This document shows, one piece after another, positions 16,548-23,991 of a DNA stretch of 24,670 nucleotides. The stretch lies in assembly GCA_023388935.1 (NCBI GenBank), contig JAEWFG010000407.1:1-24670 (forward strand), read 5' to 3'. A program made the translations under genes and the position numbers. How positions within the stretch are numbered: the first letter of the stretch is position 1; each line of letters begins with the position of its first letter. The stretch is from Pseudomonadota bacterium (GTDB lineage Bacteria; Pseudomonadota; Alphaproteobacteria; Rhizobiales; Xanthobacteraceae). Under the pieces are notes generated by a model. The model searched no databases, had not been told where the DNA came from, and saw nothing but the letters and a program-made list of their open reading frames with translations.

Positions 16548-17279
16548 ATGGCAGACGACAGGATTGAACTGTTTGTCGGACTGATCGAGACCATTGACGC
16601 GCCGGGCACGGCCGATGCGTGCCGTCGCCTGCTCTCGGTCGACGAACGGGTCCGCGCCGACCGCTTCGTGTTCGAGCGGCATCGACGGCAATATATTTTC
16701 GCCCACGCCATGCTGCGTCTGGCGCTGTCGAAGGTCGCGCCGAACGTCGCGCCTTCCGACTGGTCCTTTGCCACCGGCCCCTACGGACGGCCGTTCGTCG
16801 CAGCACCGACACTCTCGAGCGCATTGCATTTCAGCCTGTCGCATGCCGACGGCTGCGTCGCCTGCGTCGTGTCCAGGCACGAGGCGGTCGGCGTCGACGT
16901 CGAGACCGTGTCACGGCGTGTCGCGCCGCTGTCCACCGCGCTTCGCTTCTTTGCGCCGGAGGAGGTCGAGACGCTGCGCAGCCTGCCGGAAACAACAGCG
17001 ATCGAGCGCTTTTTCGACTATTGGACGCTCAAGGAAGCCTATCTGAAGGCCAGGGGCTTTGGGCTCAACCTGCCGCTCGACGCTTTCGCGATGCAGGTGT
17101 CGCGAGAGGCCATCGAGATCAGCTTCAGGCCCGCCATCGCCGACGATCCGCGAGGTTGGCGCTTCTCGTTGTGCTCGCCGTCCCCGTCGCATCGCCTTGC
17201 GATCGCCGACGGCTCCCGTGCGGACGGCGGCCTTCCCATCGCCCGCAATGCCTGGCCGCTCCAGGAAGCGGCTGAATGA
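16548..17279 (+). CDS. 4'-phosphopantetheinyl transferase, Sfp type
   Basis: A 243-residue cytoplasmic enzyme that moves 4'-phosphopantetheine from CoA to the conserved Ser of carrier domains, here most likely Ser570 and Ser1642 of the upstream synthetase. Two-lobe Sfp length. Motifs are FSLSHADG (about residues 95-102), GVDVE with metal-binding Asp117 and Glu119, and WTLKEAYLKARG (159-170) with Lys162, Glu163 and Lys167. I chose the ATG at 16548, where AAAGG lies about 8 bases upstream; the longer frame from a TTG at 16476 adds residues lacking family character and runs into the repeat region. The stop overlaps the next gene's ATG by four bases (ATGA), so the two are probably coupled. Confidence 0.93.
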   Translation: MADDRIELFVGLIETIDAPGTADACRRLLSVDERVRADRFVFERHRRQYIFAHAMLRLALSKVAPNVAPSDWSFATGPYGRPFVAAPTLSSALHFSLSHADGCVACVVSRHEAVGVDVETVSRRVAPLSTALRFFAPEEVETLRSLPETTAIERFFDYWTLKEAYLKARGFGLNLPLDAFAMQVSREAIEISFRPAIADDPRGWRFSLCSPSPSHRLAIADGSRADGGLPIARNAWPLQEAAE

Positions 17280-18255
17280 CGACCGCGCGGCTGCGCGTCT
17301 TTCCCGCGATTTCGCGCAACCGCGATCCCAAAAAATACGTCGGCGAGCTGATGCGGGTGGCGCAGTTCGCCGACCGTAACGGCTTCGAAGGCATCCTGCT
17401 GTTCGAAGGCAACGACGTGTTCGTCGAGCCCTGGGCAATGGCCCAGCACATCCTGGCAGAGACGGCGCGAAGCTCGCCGCTGATCGCCGTCAATCCGGTC
17501 TACATGCACCCGTTCACGGCGGCGAAATTCGTCTCGTCCTTCGCGCAGCTCCACGGCCGCAAGGTCTATCTCAACATGATCACGGGGACGGCGGTCAGTG
17601 ACTTGCAGGGGCTGGGCGACGAGCAGTCGCACGCCGACCGCTACGTCCGGCTTGGCGAATTCGTCGCGCTGATGCGCCAGCTGCTCTCGAGCCCAAGGCC
17701 GGTCAATTTCGAAGGCCGGTTCTATCGCGCAAGCAATCTGCAACTGCGGCCGCGCCTGCCGGCGGGGCTGATGCCGGAATTCCTGATCGCCGGCCAGTCG
17801 GAAGCGGCGCAGCGCGTGGCGAAAGAGGCCGGCTGCATCAAGATGCAGATGCTGCCGCCCGATCTCGATCGCGGGCTCGACGCGCCCGGCATGAATTTCG
17901 GCATCTTCGCGCGCGAGAGCCGTGAGGAGGCGCGACAGGCGGCGACGACGCGATTCCGGGATAACCCTGATGATCGCGAGCTCCTCGCGCTCACCGTGGA
18001 GAACAGCGACTCCGTGTGGAAGCGGCGGCTGTATGACGGTCAGAGTGGCGAGCTCGCGGACAATGGCTACTGGCTGCTGCCGTTCCTGACCTTCAGGCCG
18101 ACTGCCCCTATCTCGTCGGCAGCTACGCCGAGATCGGCGCAAAGCTGAAGGATTTTACCGCGAAAGGCCTGACCACGATCATGCTCGACATGGTCGCGGA
18201 CGAGGCCGAGATGCAGCACGTCTGCAGGGCGCTGGCGGCGAGCGGGATGTTTTGA
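17276..18255 (+). pseudogene. LLM-class flavin-dependent oxidoreductase, one-base frameshift near the C-terminus
   Basis: Bacterial-luciferase-like monooxygenase, family role oxidation of a small substrate with reduced flavin and O2. The intact frame from 17276 reads 273 residues of clear family sequence. Examples are FAD.NGFEGILLFEGND near residues 31-45, VYLNMITG and LPAGLMPEFLIAGQS. At 18092-18097 (TTC AGG) it shifts into an unrelated 17-residue tail ending at 18148. Adding one C there (TTC CAG) restores 53 more codons, including DCPYLVGSYAEIG and TTIMLDMVADEAE, ending at TGA 18253-18255 for 326 residues in all. This is either a real recent mutation or a sequence error. The ATG overlaps the PPTase stop, so it belongs to the synthetase locus and probably tailors its product or a precursor. 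Exact substrate is unknown. Confidence 0.85.
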
Positions 18256-18258
18256 GTT

Positions 18259-18318
18259 TTTCACTGTCTCCCCGCCTGCGCCAAGGCTTTGGCGGGACGA
18301 GCGCGGGGAGAGGTGAAA
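18259..18318. repeat. Compound palindromic element between convergent genes
   Basis: An outer stem pairs 18259-18275 with 18303-18318, with one mismatch/bulge over about 16 bases. An inner hairpin (CGCCAA-GGCT-TTGGCG) sits inside at about 18279-18294. It fills the gap between the monooxygenase and deacetylase stops. From memory, similar CTCCCCGC/GCGGGGAG palindromes with an inner CCAAGGCTT motif recur in Bradyrhizobium genomes; copy number was not checked. No T run flanks either end, so a bidirectional terminator role is plausible but not certain. Confidence 0.7.
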
Positions 18319-18320
18319 GA

Positions 18321-19346
18321 TCAACGCGCCTCTTCAAATCCTGCCAGCACCGAGGTCAGGTTCGCACCCAAAATATCGGACAGATACCCGCCCTCCTGCA
18401 CGAACACGGTCGGAAGGCCCATCCTGGCGATGGCCTGTCCGATGCGGCGGAAGCCGGGCGTGGTAACGGCAAGGCCGCGGAGCGGATCGTGCTCGGAAGC
18501 GTCGAGACCGAGCGCGATGACAAGGGCGCCTGGCGCAAAGGACTCGATCGCCTTGCGCGCGACGTCCATCGCCTGGATATAGCCGTCATCGCCGGTGCCG
18601 ATGGCCAAGGGGATGTTGAGATTGGTGCCGAGGCCAGGCCCTTCGCCGCGCTCATGCGCGTAGCCCCACACGTAAGGATAGTATGCGATGGGGTCGGCGT
18701 GGATCGATACCGTATAGACGTCCGGCCGTGCGTAGAAAATGCCTTGGGTGCCGTTACCGTGATGGACATCGACATCGAGGATCGCGACGCGCTCATGCTT
18801 GAGCCGCAGATGCGCCGCCGCAATCCCGCTGTTGTTGAGGAAGCAGAACCCGCCGGCCATGTCGCGATAGGCGTGATGGCCGGGCGGACGGCAGAGCGCG
18901 TAAGTCGCATCCTCGCCGTCCATCACCATCTGCGCCGCGGTAACCGCCACGTCCGTCGCGGCGCAGACCGCGGCCCAGGTACCGGGGCCGATTGGCGCCG
19001 CCGTATCGGCGGTGTGCCAGCCGAGCTTGCCGACGATGTGGGTCGGATAGGTCGCAGCGTGGCGCACGGGATGGATATTGCCGATCATCTCCGGACCGGA
19101 ATCGCCGAGCGCGGTCCAGGCATCCCAGGCCTCGCTCAGGAACGACAGATATTCCGGGCTATGGATGCGTGCGCGCGGCCCCTGCCCGAACCTGTTCGGC
19201 TCGACCAGTCGATGCTTGCCGTCCTTCAGCCCCTTGAGCAAGCGATCGGCACGCTCCGGCTGCTCGGTGGTGCGCTTGACGACACCGCGAACCAGGAAGA
19301 ATTGCGGATCGTGGCTGCGATGCAGTTCGGTATGGACGGCTTTCAC
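18321..19346 (-). CDS. Histone deacetylase/acetylpolyamine amidohydrolase family protein
   Basis: A zinc-dependent amidohydrolase of 341 residues. In bacteria this family removes acetyl groups from acetylpolyamines, other small amides or acetyl-lysine. The active site is complete: RPPGHHA with His157/His158, LDVDVHHGNG with zinc ligands Asp193 and His195, GLDASEHDPL with zinc ligand Asp282, and EGGYL with the transition-state Tyr321. I set the GTG at 19346 as start because GGAG lies 7 bases upstream and the protein then starts VKAVHTELHRSHDP as in relatives. A longer frame to 19610 adds 88 Arg/Ser-rich residues that are antisense-type noise. It is convergent with the peptide-synthetase locus. 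Substrate is not determined. Confidence 0.9.
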   Translation of the reverse strand: MKAVHTELHRSHDPQFFLVRGVVKRTTEQPERADRLLKGLKDGKHRLVEPNRFGQGPRARIHSPEYLSFLSEAWDAWTALGDSGPEMIGNIHPVRHAATYPTHIVGKLGWHTADTAAPIGPGTWAAVCAATDVAVTAAQMVMDGEDATYALCRPPGHHAYRDMAGGFCFLNNSGIAAAHLRLKHERVAILDVDVHHGNGTQGIFYARPDVYTVSIHADPIAYYPYVWGYAHERGEGPGLGTNLNIPLAIGTGDDGYIQAMDVARKAIESFAPGALVIALGLDASEHDPLRGLAVTTPGFRRIGQAIARMGLPTVFVQEGGYLSDILGANLTSVLAGFEEAR

Positions 19347-19396
19347 TCGAACACTCCGTGGTCGCGCGCTCCTCGAACGCCGCCGCAGATGTCTTG

Positions 19397-19415
19397 ATCC
19401 CGGCCGCGGCCGGAT
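19397..19415. terminator. CCGGCCGCGGCCGG palindrome between lactonase and deacetylase genes
   Basis: A 14-base perfect palindrome (19400-19413), extended by ATCC/GGAT flanks with one bulged base. It lies in the 142-base gap after the lactonase stop. There is no T tract, so terminator function is uncertain. It could end the dehydrogenase-lactonase transcript or be a chance GC palindrome. Confidence 0.3.
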
Positions 19416-19488
19416 GCAAGCAAGAAGAATGCTGCCGCCTCTGCCGCGCTGTTCGGCGCCGGGAGCAGACCGCCCTTGAATCGCCTGA

Positions 19489-20430
19489 TCAGCAACGTCC
19501 GCGCTGAAGACAGTGCTCGCGGCCCTGCTGGTCAGTACGGAAGGACTCGATGAAGCCGCCCTGGCGCTGGGTGACGAAGACGGTCTTGCCGTCGCTGCCG
19601 CCGAAGGCAAGGTTGGTCGGCTCCTTGCCCCTCAGCGTGATCTCGCGCTCGACCGCGCCATTGGGCTTCATCAGCGCGATCGTGCCCTTGAGAATGCGCG
19701 CGACATAGAGGCGGCCGGTGACGTCGGTGCGCAGGCCATCGATGGTGTCGGGCTGGAACGTCTTGACGAGTTTTGCGCCGGTGAGCTCGTTGCCATTGAT
19801 CGTGTAGGACCAGATCTGACCGCTGCCGGACTCCCCGACATAGAGCGTCTTGCCGTCAGGGCTGAGGTCGATGCCGTTGGTGGTGCCCATCGCTCGCGGC
19901 GCCGACATGACTTGCCCCTGCACCGACCCATTGCCGGCTTTGGAGATACGCCAGATGTGGCCTTCGCGACCTTTCCAGTTCGGATCGCTCGCATAGATCG
20001 TACCGTCACGGGCGATCGTGATGTCGTTGGGCTGGTTCATCTGGTCGGAGTGAAACCAGACCACCGGCTCGGTCGCGCCCTTCGGGATCGCGAAGATGTT
20101 GTGCTTCTTGTAGTCGGCAATGAACATGGTGCCGTCGCGCGCGAAGCGGATGGCGTTGCCGACGCTTCCCTCGGACAGTGCGGTGAATTTCTCCGAAGCC
20201 GCGCGGCCCGCGGGCAGCTTGCCGATGGTGCCGGGCTTGCCAAAGTTGACGACGAAGAGATTGCCGTCGAGATCGGCGGCGGGCCCCTCGATGCCGAACG
20301 TATATTCACCCGGCGGCGTCACCTGCACGCTCTCGAACAGCTTCGTTTCCGCCCTGGCCGACGCCGTCGCGATAATGAGGAAGACGCTACTGCACAGGCA
20401 CCAGAAATTCCTGCCGGATGTAATAGCCAT
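19489..20430 (-). CDS. SMP-30/gluconolactonase/LRE-like periplasmic lactonase
   Basis: A six-bladed beta-propeller of about 313 residues, expected to open sugar lactones in the periplasm. A hydrophobic N-terminus ending SARA before ETKLFE (cleavage near residue 27) is a signal peptide. All four metal-ligand positions of the SMP-30 family can be read: Glu48 in FGIEGP, Asn135 in QPNDIT, Asn185 in TTNGIDLSPDG and Asp231 in TIDGLR. The gene start overlaps the 3' end of the dehydrogenase gene by 44 bases if ATG 20430 is used. ATG 20451 is also possible, and neither has a strong ribosome site, so coupling to the upstream gene is likely. Cys residues near both ends (FWCLC in the signal, EHCLQRGRC at the C-terminus) are unusual. 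Confidence 0.87.
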   Translation of the reverse strand: MAITSGRNFWCLCSSVFLIIATASARAETKLFESVQVTPPGEYTFGIEGPAADLDGNLFVVNFGKPGTIGKLPAGRAASEKFTALSEGSVGNAIRFARDGTMFIADYKKHNIFAIPKGATEPVVWFHSDQMNQPNDITIARDGTIYASDPNWKGREGHIWRISKAGNGSVQGQVMSAPRAMGTTNGIDLSPDGKTLYVGESGSGQIWSYTINGNELTGAKLVKTFQPDTIDGLRTDVTGRLYVARILKGTIALMKPNGAVEREITLRGKEPTNLAFGGSDGKTVFVTQRQGGFIESFRTDQQGREHCLQRGRC

Positions 20431-22462
20431 CGTCGTCGCTGCACTCGCCATTCAGATAAGGATCAGCCGGCCGGAAGAACCGGCTGAAGCCGGGTTTGTC
20501 TACAGCGTTCCTTTGTGTCACGACGACGACCTTGGCGGCCGGCATTTCGCCGCATTCCTTGCTGGCTTTGCTGAAAAACTTGCGTTGCGGCGGACCGGCC
20601 TTGATCCGCATTCGCGCGCCCGGGACCATTCTTGCAACGAGCAGGTCCATCGTGTCGAGCAGACGCGCATAGCCGGGTTCAGTCTTCGGCAGGCTTTCGC
20701 CGCCCGGCGGCATCAGCTTCTCCGCGCCGATGCCACGCAGGCGCGTGCGAAGCTTGCCGGACTCGGGATCATCAGGATAGATCCAGCCGTCCTGCGACAG
20801 CATGAAACGCAGCACGGTGGCGTCCTTGTCCGCGTCCGATTGACCCGGCTTCAGCCCGAAATCGGAATGGCAACCGAGGCAGTGCTTCTCGACGAGGCCC
20901 TTGCGCAGCGCGGTGAGCCGGGCGCTGTTCTGCGCGTCCCTGGCGACGAAGGCCGTGAGCTGGTCGATCATCGCCTGGCTGCGCATATCGCAGGGCATCG
21001 GCTGCGGCGGATCACCCGCGGCGCGGTCGATGCGGATGACCGTCTGGTTCTTGTCCTCGACCAGCCAGATCGCGCCGTCCTCCGCGACCGTCATGCCGAC
21101 CGGGGCGCCTTGCGGCCGTGCGCCGTTGACGCGGTGCCAGCCGGCAATCAGCTCCTCGAACGGCGCGGCGGCGACCTCGCCGGCGTCGGTCTGAAAGCTG
21201 CGGGTCGGATCGGCGGCGCAACTGACGTGGTAGCGCACCGGTGCCGGGCTCGGCCTGGGGAAGCCGTGGTCGTCGACATCATAGATGAGGACGCGGCTGC
21301 CGGTCGGGCGATAGCCGTGCAGGCCGACCAACAGCTTACCCGCCAGTTCCGGAAATTTTGCGCCGTGATAGTAGAGCATCGCGAGCGGTGCCCCGTGCGG
21401 CGGCATCAGCGAGAACGGCGCCTTGTACAGCGAATTGGCCGTGCAGAGCGACTTGTACACCCCGGATTGCAGCACGAGCTTGAATTCGGGACTTGGCGTC
21501 GACAGGTCGTAGCAATAGGGCCAGCCGTAGTGCCTGCCCTGCTCGATCGCGTTGATCTCCTCGTTCGGCTTGAAGATATCTGGAAGGTCACGGCCGTTCT
21601 CGCCTTGCAGGAAGGCGTAGCCGGCATCGGGAAAATTCGGGTGCAGCGCCAGCGCAATCGAATTGCGCAAGCCGCGCGCATAAACGGTGTGCGGCGGATC
21701 GGGATCGTTCGGCTCCAGCGCCGGGAAGATGCCGCCCGCGGGCGGTGTGAACAGCCAGATCGATGCCATTGCGGAAGCACCCTCGGCGGCCGCGCAAGGC
21801 CTTGTGATCGGCGCCGGCGTGATGCAGTCGTCGCTGTGCGAGCCGATGTTGACGAACAGCCGGCCGTTCCTGTCGAACACGAACTGCTTGAGCGGATGCG
21901 CGCTCTCGTCGAGCCTGGTGCCGTCAGGCAGGGTGATCCGGCGGCCCGGCATATGACGGATGATGGTCTCAACCGTGCTCCGTGGATTCTCGGCCAGCGG
22001 ATCGAGCCGGAAGATCGTCTCGGTGGTCGAGGCATAGAGCTTCTTGTCCGGCCCGATCACGAGGCCGAACGGATATTCGATCGCAGTCAACAGCTCCTTG
22101 AACCGCTGCCCCTGGGGAGCGTACGGATCGAGCAGCAATAACCGTCCATCGGCGTGCCCCCAGCCGCCCATGTCGGTGACCAAGAACAGGTCACGGCCCG
22201 GCACCTGGATGATCGAGCGTGGAAATTTGAGATGGTCCTCCTCGCTGGCGACGAGGCCGGCGCAAAATCCCGCCTTCATGTCGATCTGGATTCTGGGAAA
22301 GGCGAGATCGGCGCTGCCACAGGTTTCCGTGCCGATTGCATAGCCGCTCTTGCGGACCGGTTCCGACGAACCCACCGAGGAGAGGCCGAGCAACGCTCCG
22401 ACGACGACCGCCGCCAACAGGCGCAGGCTTCGGCGTTCACGCCAGAATGTGAGGTGGTTCAC
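20387..22462 (-). CDS. PQQ-type sugar dehydrogenase (glucose/sorbosone dehydrogenase fold) fused to cytochrome c
   Basis: A 691-residue exported oxidoreductase. Residues about 12-33 are a signal peptide (LRLLAAVVVGALLGLSSVG). Residues about 75-510 form a beta-propeller of the glucose/sorbosone dehydrogenase type, with family motifs LFVTD-like strands, NGRLFVNIGSHSDD, GLRNSIALALHP and HYGWPYC. Residues about 515-600 form a cytochrome c domain with heme motif CLGCH (528-532) and a likely Met584 axial ligand in LMPPGGE. The C-terminal about 90 residues are a tail of unknown role with several Cys. The start is GTG at 22462 with GGGAGG about 6 bases upstream. Its partner lactonase overlaps its 3' end. 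It probably oxidises an aldose or alcohol in the periplasm and passes electrons through its own heme. The cofactor and substrate are inferred from family only. Confidence 0.87.
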   Translation of the reverse strand: MNHLTFWRERRSLRLLAAVVVGALLGLSSVGSSEPVRKSGYAIGTETCGSADLAFPRIQIDMKAGFCAGLVASEEDHLKFPRSIIQVPGRDLFLVTDMGGWGHADGRLLLLDPYAPQGQRFKELLTAIEYPFGLVIGPDKKLYASTTETIFRLDPLAENPRSTVETIIRHMPGRRITLPDGTRLDESAHPLKQFVFDRNGRLFVNIGSHSDDCITPAPITRPCAAAEGASAMASIWLFTPPAGGIFPALEPNDPDPPHTVYARGLRNSIALALHPNFPDAGYAFLQGENGRDLPDIFKPNEEINAIEQGRHYGWPYCYDLSTPSPEFKLVLQSGVYKSLCTANSLYKAPFSLMPPHGAPLAMLYYHGAKFPELAGKLLVGLHGYRPTGSRVLIYDVDDHGFPRPSPAPVRYHVSCAADPTRSFQTDAGEVAAAPFEELIAGWHRVNGARPQGAPVGMTVAEDGAIWLVEDKNQTVIRIDRAAGDPPQPMPCDMRSQAMIDQLTAFVARDAQNSARLTALRKGLVEKHCLGCHSDFGLKPGQSDADKDATVLRFMLSQDGWIYPDDPESGKLRTRLRGIGAEKLMPPGGESLPKTEPGYARLLDTMDLLVARMVPGARMRIKAGPPQRKFFSKASKECGEMPAAKVVVVTQRNAVDKPGFSRFFRPADPYLNGECSDDDGYYIRQEFLVPVQ

Positions 22463-22523
22463 GGCGGCCTCCCGGACTTTCCGTCCAAAGTTGTTCCATG
22501 CCGCTCGAGCGCCGTCCAGATGA

Positions 22524-22543
22524 TCATCACCCCCCTGTGATGA
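22524..22543. promoter_or_regulatory. TCATCAC-N6-GTGATGA dyad in a divergent intergenic region
   Basis: A perfect 7-base inverted repeat with a C-rich 6-base spacer, about 62 bases upstream of the dehydrogenase start and 126 bases upstream of the DUF6894 gene. The geometry fits an operator for a dimeric regulator controlling one or both genes. No regulator gene lies in the window next to it. Confidence 0.4.
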
Positions 22544-22668
22544 AACCCGCAGGGGCCTCCGGGCCGACCACTCTCCGTAAATTCCCTCACCGGGTTCGGC
22601 CCGAATATTTTGCGACTGTTTCAGATGATATCGTTTTGCCGTCCCGGTCGCTTTCTACAGGAGCGCAT

Positions 22669-22902
22669 ATGGTCCAGATCTATTTTCACTGCTCCAATAC
22701 CGAAGGCACGCTGATTGATAGCCGCGGCATTGCGGTCGCCAACTTGACCGAGGCGCGCGACCGCGCCGCCCAGATCATGCGCGCGATGATCCAGACACCC
22801 GGCACTGAGGACTGGCGCGACTGGGTGATCCATCTCAGCGGCTCTGAGGGTGAGGAGATTTTCGATCTCCCCTTCACCGCCGTCCTTGGTAAGCCGCATT
22901 GA
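22669..22902 (+). CDS. DUF6894 family small protein
   Basis: A 77-residue cytoplasmic protein of the type common in Bradyrhizobium and relatives, function unknown. The opening VQIYFHCSNTEGTLIDSRGI and the middle NLTEARDRAAQIMRAM follow the family pattern: a YFH strand, an acidic turn ending in D..G, then a helix beginning L.eAR..A. The strand FDLPFTAVL closes the fold. A strong AGGAG ribosome site lies 5 bases before the ATG at 22669. A longer upstream frame from about 22498 has no such site. It is followed at once by a small gene whose ribosome site overlaps its stop. Confidence 0.85.
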   Translation: MVQIYFHCSNTEGTLIDSRGIAVANLTEARDRAAQIMRAMIQTPGTEDWRDWVIHLSGSEGEEIFDLPFTAVLGKPH

Positions 22903-22911
22903 GGTGATGCC

Positions 22912-23088
22912 GTGTTGTTCGCTTCAATGAGCCTGCTATGCAAGCCCCTGAACTTCGTTGCCACCAAATGGCAGAAGCTGATGCGGATCGCAGGCACCCC
23001 CTACCGCCCCGAGCTTCACTACATGCGCGGGCCCGGCCCGAAATGGCATGCCAAGTATCAGGCCAGCCGGCTGGACCGCACGCGCTGA
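22912..23088 (+). CDS. Small basic protein of 58 residues, coupled to the DUF6894 gene
   Basis: A short protein I do not recognise. The GTG at 22912 has GAGG 7 bases upstream, and that site begins at the stop region of the DUF6894 gene, so the two are probably translated together. An internal ATG at 22927 gives 53 residues. The product has one Cys, a KWQKLMRIAGTPYRPE segment, a GPGPKWHAKYQ segment and an Arg-rich end. It has no signal peptide or membrane segment. It ends 21 bases from the stop of the convergent hydratase gene. Regular composition and the close ribosome site argue for a real gene; its function is unknown. Confidence 0.55.
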   Translation: MLFASMSLLCKPLNFVATKWQKLMRIAGTPYRPELHYMRGPGPKWHAKYQASRLDRTR

Positions 23089-23109
23089 GCGCCGTGCGCG
23101 CCCCCTCTC

Positions 23110-23883
23110 TTACTTGCCAGTGAACTTCGCCTTGCGCTTCTCGACGAAGGCGTTGCGGCCTTCGATGGCGTCGGCGCTCTTGCGGATCGTGGCCTGAAGC
23201 TCGATCTCGCGGCGGAACTGCGCCTCGTAAGTCGTGTGCTCACTCTCCTCGATGAGCGCGCGGGTCGCGACCAAAGCGCGCGTCGGACCGTCGGCGAGAC
23301 GGCGCGCCAGGGTCAACGCCTCCTCCATCAGCTTCGCATCGTCGACGACCTGCCGCACCAGACCGATCTCCTGGGCGTGTTCGGCCGTCAGCGGTTCGTT
23401 CAGGAGCATCAGCTCGAGCGCGCGCTGCCGGCCGATCAGTCGCGGCAACAGCCAGGTCGAGCCGAGATCCGGCACCAGCGCGATGCGACTGAACACCTGG
23501 ATGAAGCTCGCCGACCGCGCCGCGACGATCATGTCGCCAGCCATCGCCAGGCTGAAGCCGCCGCCAGCCGCGACGCCGTTGACGGCGACGACCACGGGCA
23601 CGCGGCATTCACGCAGCGCCTTGAACGTCGGCCAGTAGAGGCGCATGACGCCGGCCGCGATGTCCTCGCCGAGCGCTTCAGAGGCCTTCAGGTTCTGCCC
23701 CGAGCAAAAGCCACGCCCCGCCCCGGTGAGAATCAAGGCGCGGACGTCCTCGTCCCGCGTCATCTCGGCGATTGCGGCGGCGAGCCCGCCGAGCAGGTCT
23801 GGCGTCATCGCGTTCAGGCTCGCCGGCTCGTCGAGCGTCAGGATTCCGACCCCGCCATCCCGCGCCTGTTTCACACCTGCCAT
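23110..23883 (-). CDS. Enoyl-CoA hydratase/isomerase family protein (PaaG-like)
   Basis: A 257-residue crotonase-fold enzyme acting on acyl-CoA thioesters in the cytoplasm. The two oxyanion-hole regions are GRGFCSGQNLK (about residues 56-66) and NGVAAGGGFSLAMAGD (about 102-117). Asp139 in LVPDLGSTW is at the position of the catalytic Asp seen in PaaG-type isomerases, rather than the Glu pair of true hydratases. This points to a 2-(1,2-epoxy-1,2-dihydrophenyl)acetyl-CoA isomerase-like or dienoyl-CoA isomerase-like activity. The ATG at 23883 has GGGAG about 7 bases upstream. A much longer frame to 24423 only extends into antisense of the next gene. It is not accompanied by other phenylacetate genes here, so the substrate is open. 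Confidence 0.88.
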   Translation of the reverse strand: MAGVKQARDGGVGILTLDEPASLNAMTPDLLGGLAAAIAEMTRDEDVRALILTGAGRGFCSGQNLKASEALGEDIAAGVMRLYWPTFKALRECRVPVVVAVNGVAAGGGFSLAMAGDMIVAARSASFIQVFSRIALVPDLGSTWLLPRLIGRQRALELMLLNEPLTAEHAQEIGLVRQVVDDAKLMEEALTLARRLADGPTRALVATRALIEESEHTTYEAQFRREIELQATIRKSADAIEGRNAFVEKRKAKFTGK

Positions 23884-23991
23884 GTCGCGTCTCCCTTTTG
23901 ATATTCTCGTTGGTGGCAATGTGCCATTGTCCGCGGGCTTCGCCAATTGCGGAGCTTCCAGGTCAGCGCAGCCGAGACACAAGACGACATC

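Noticed and set aside
19347..19610. N-terminal 88-residue extension of the deacetylase frame
   Set aside because: It is Arg/Ser-rich and unlike the family. It overlaps the lactonase 3' end, and a good ribosome site supports the GTG at 19346.
20120..22141. 673-codon plus-strand frame
   Set aside because: Antisense to the dehydrogenase and lactonase genes, both of which have clear family motifs on the minus strand.
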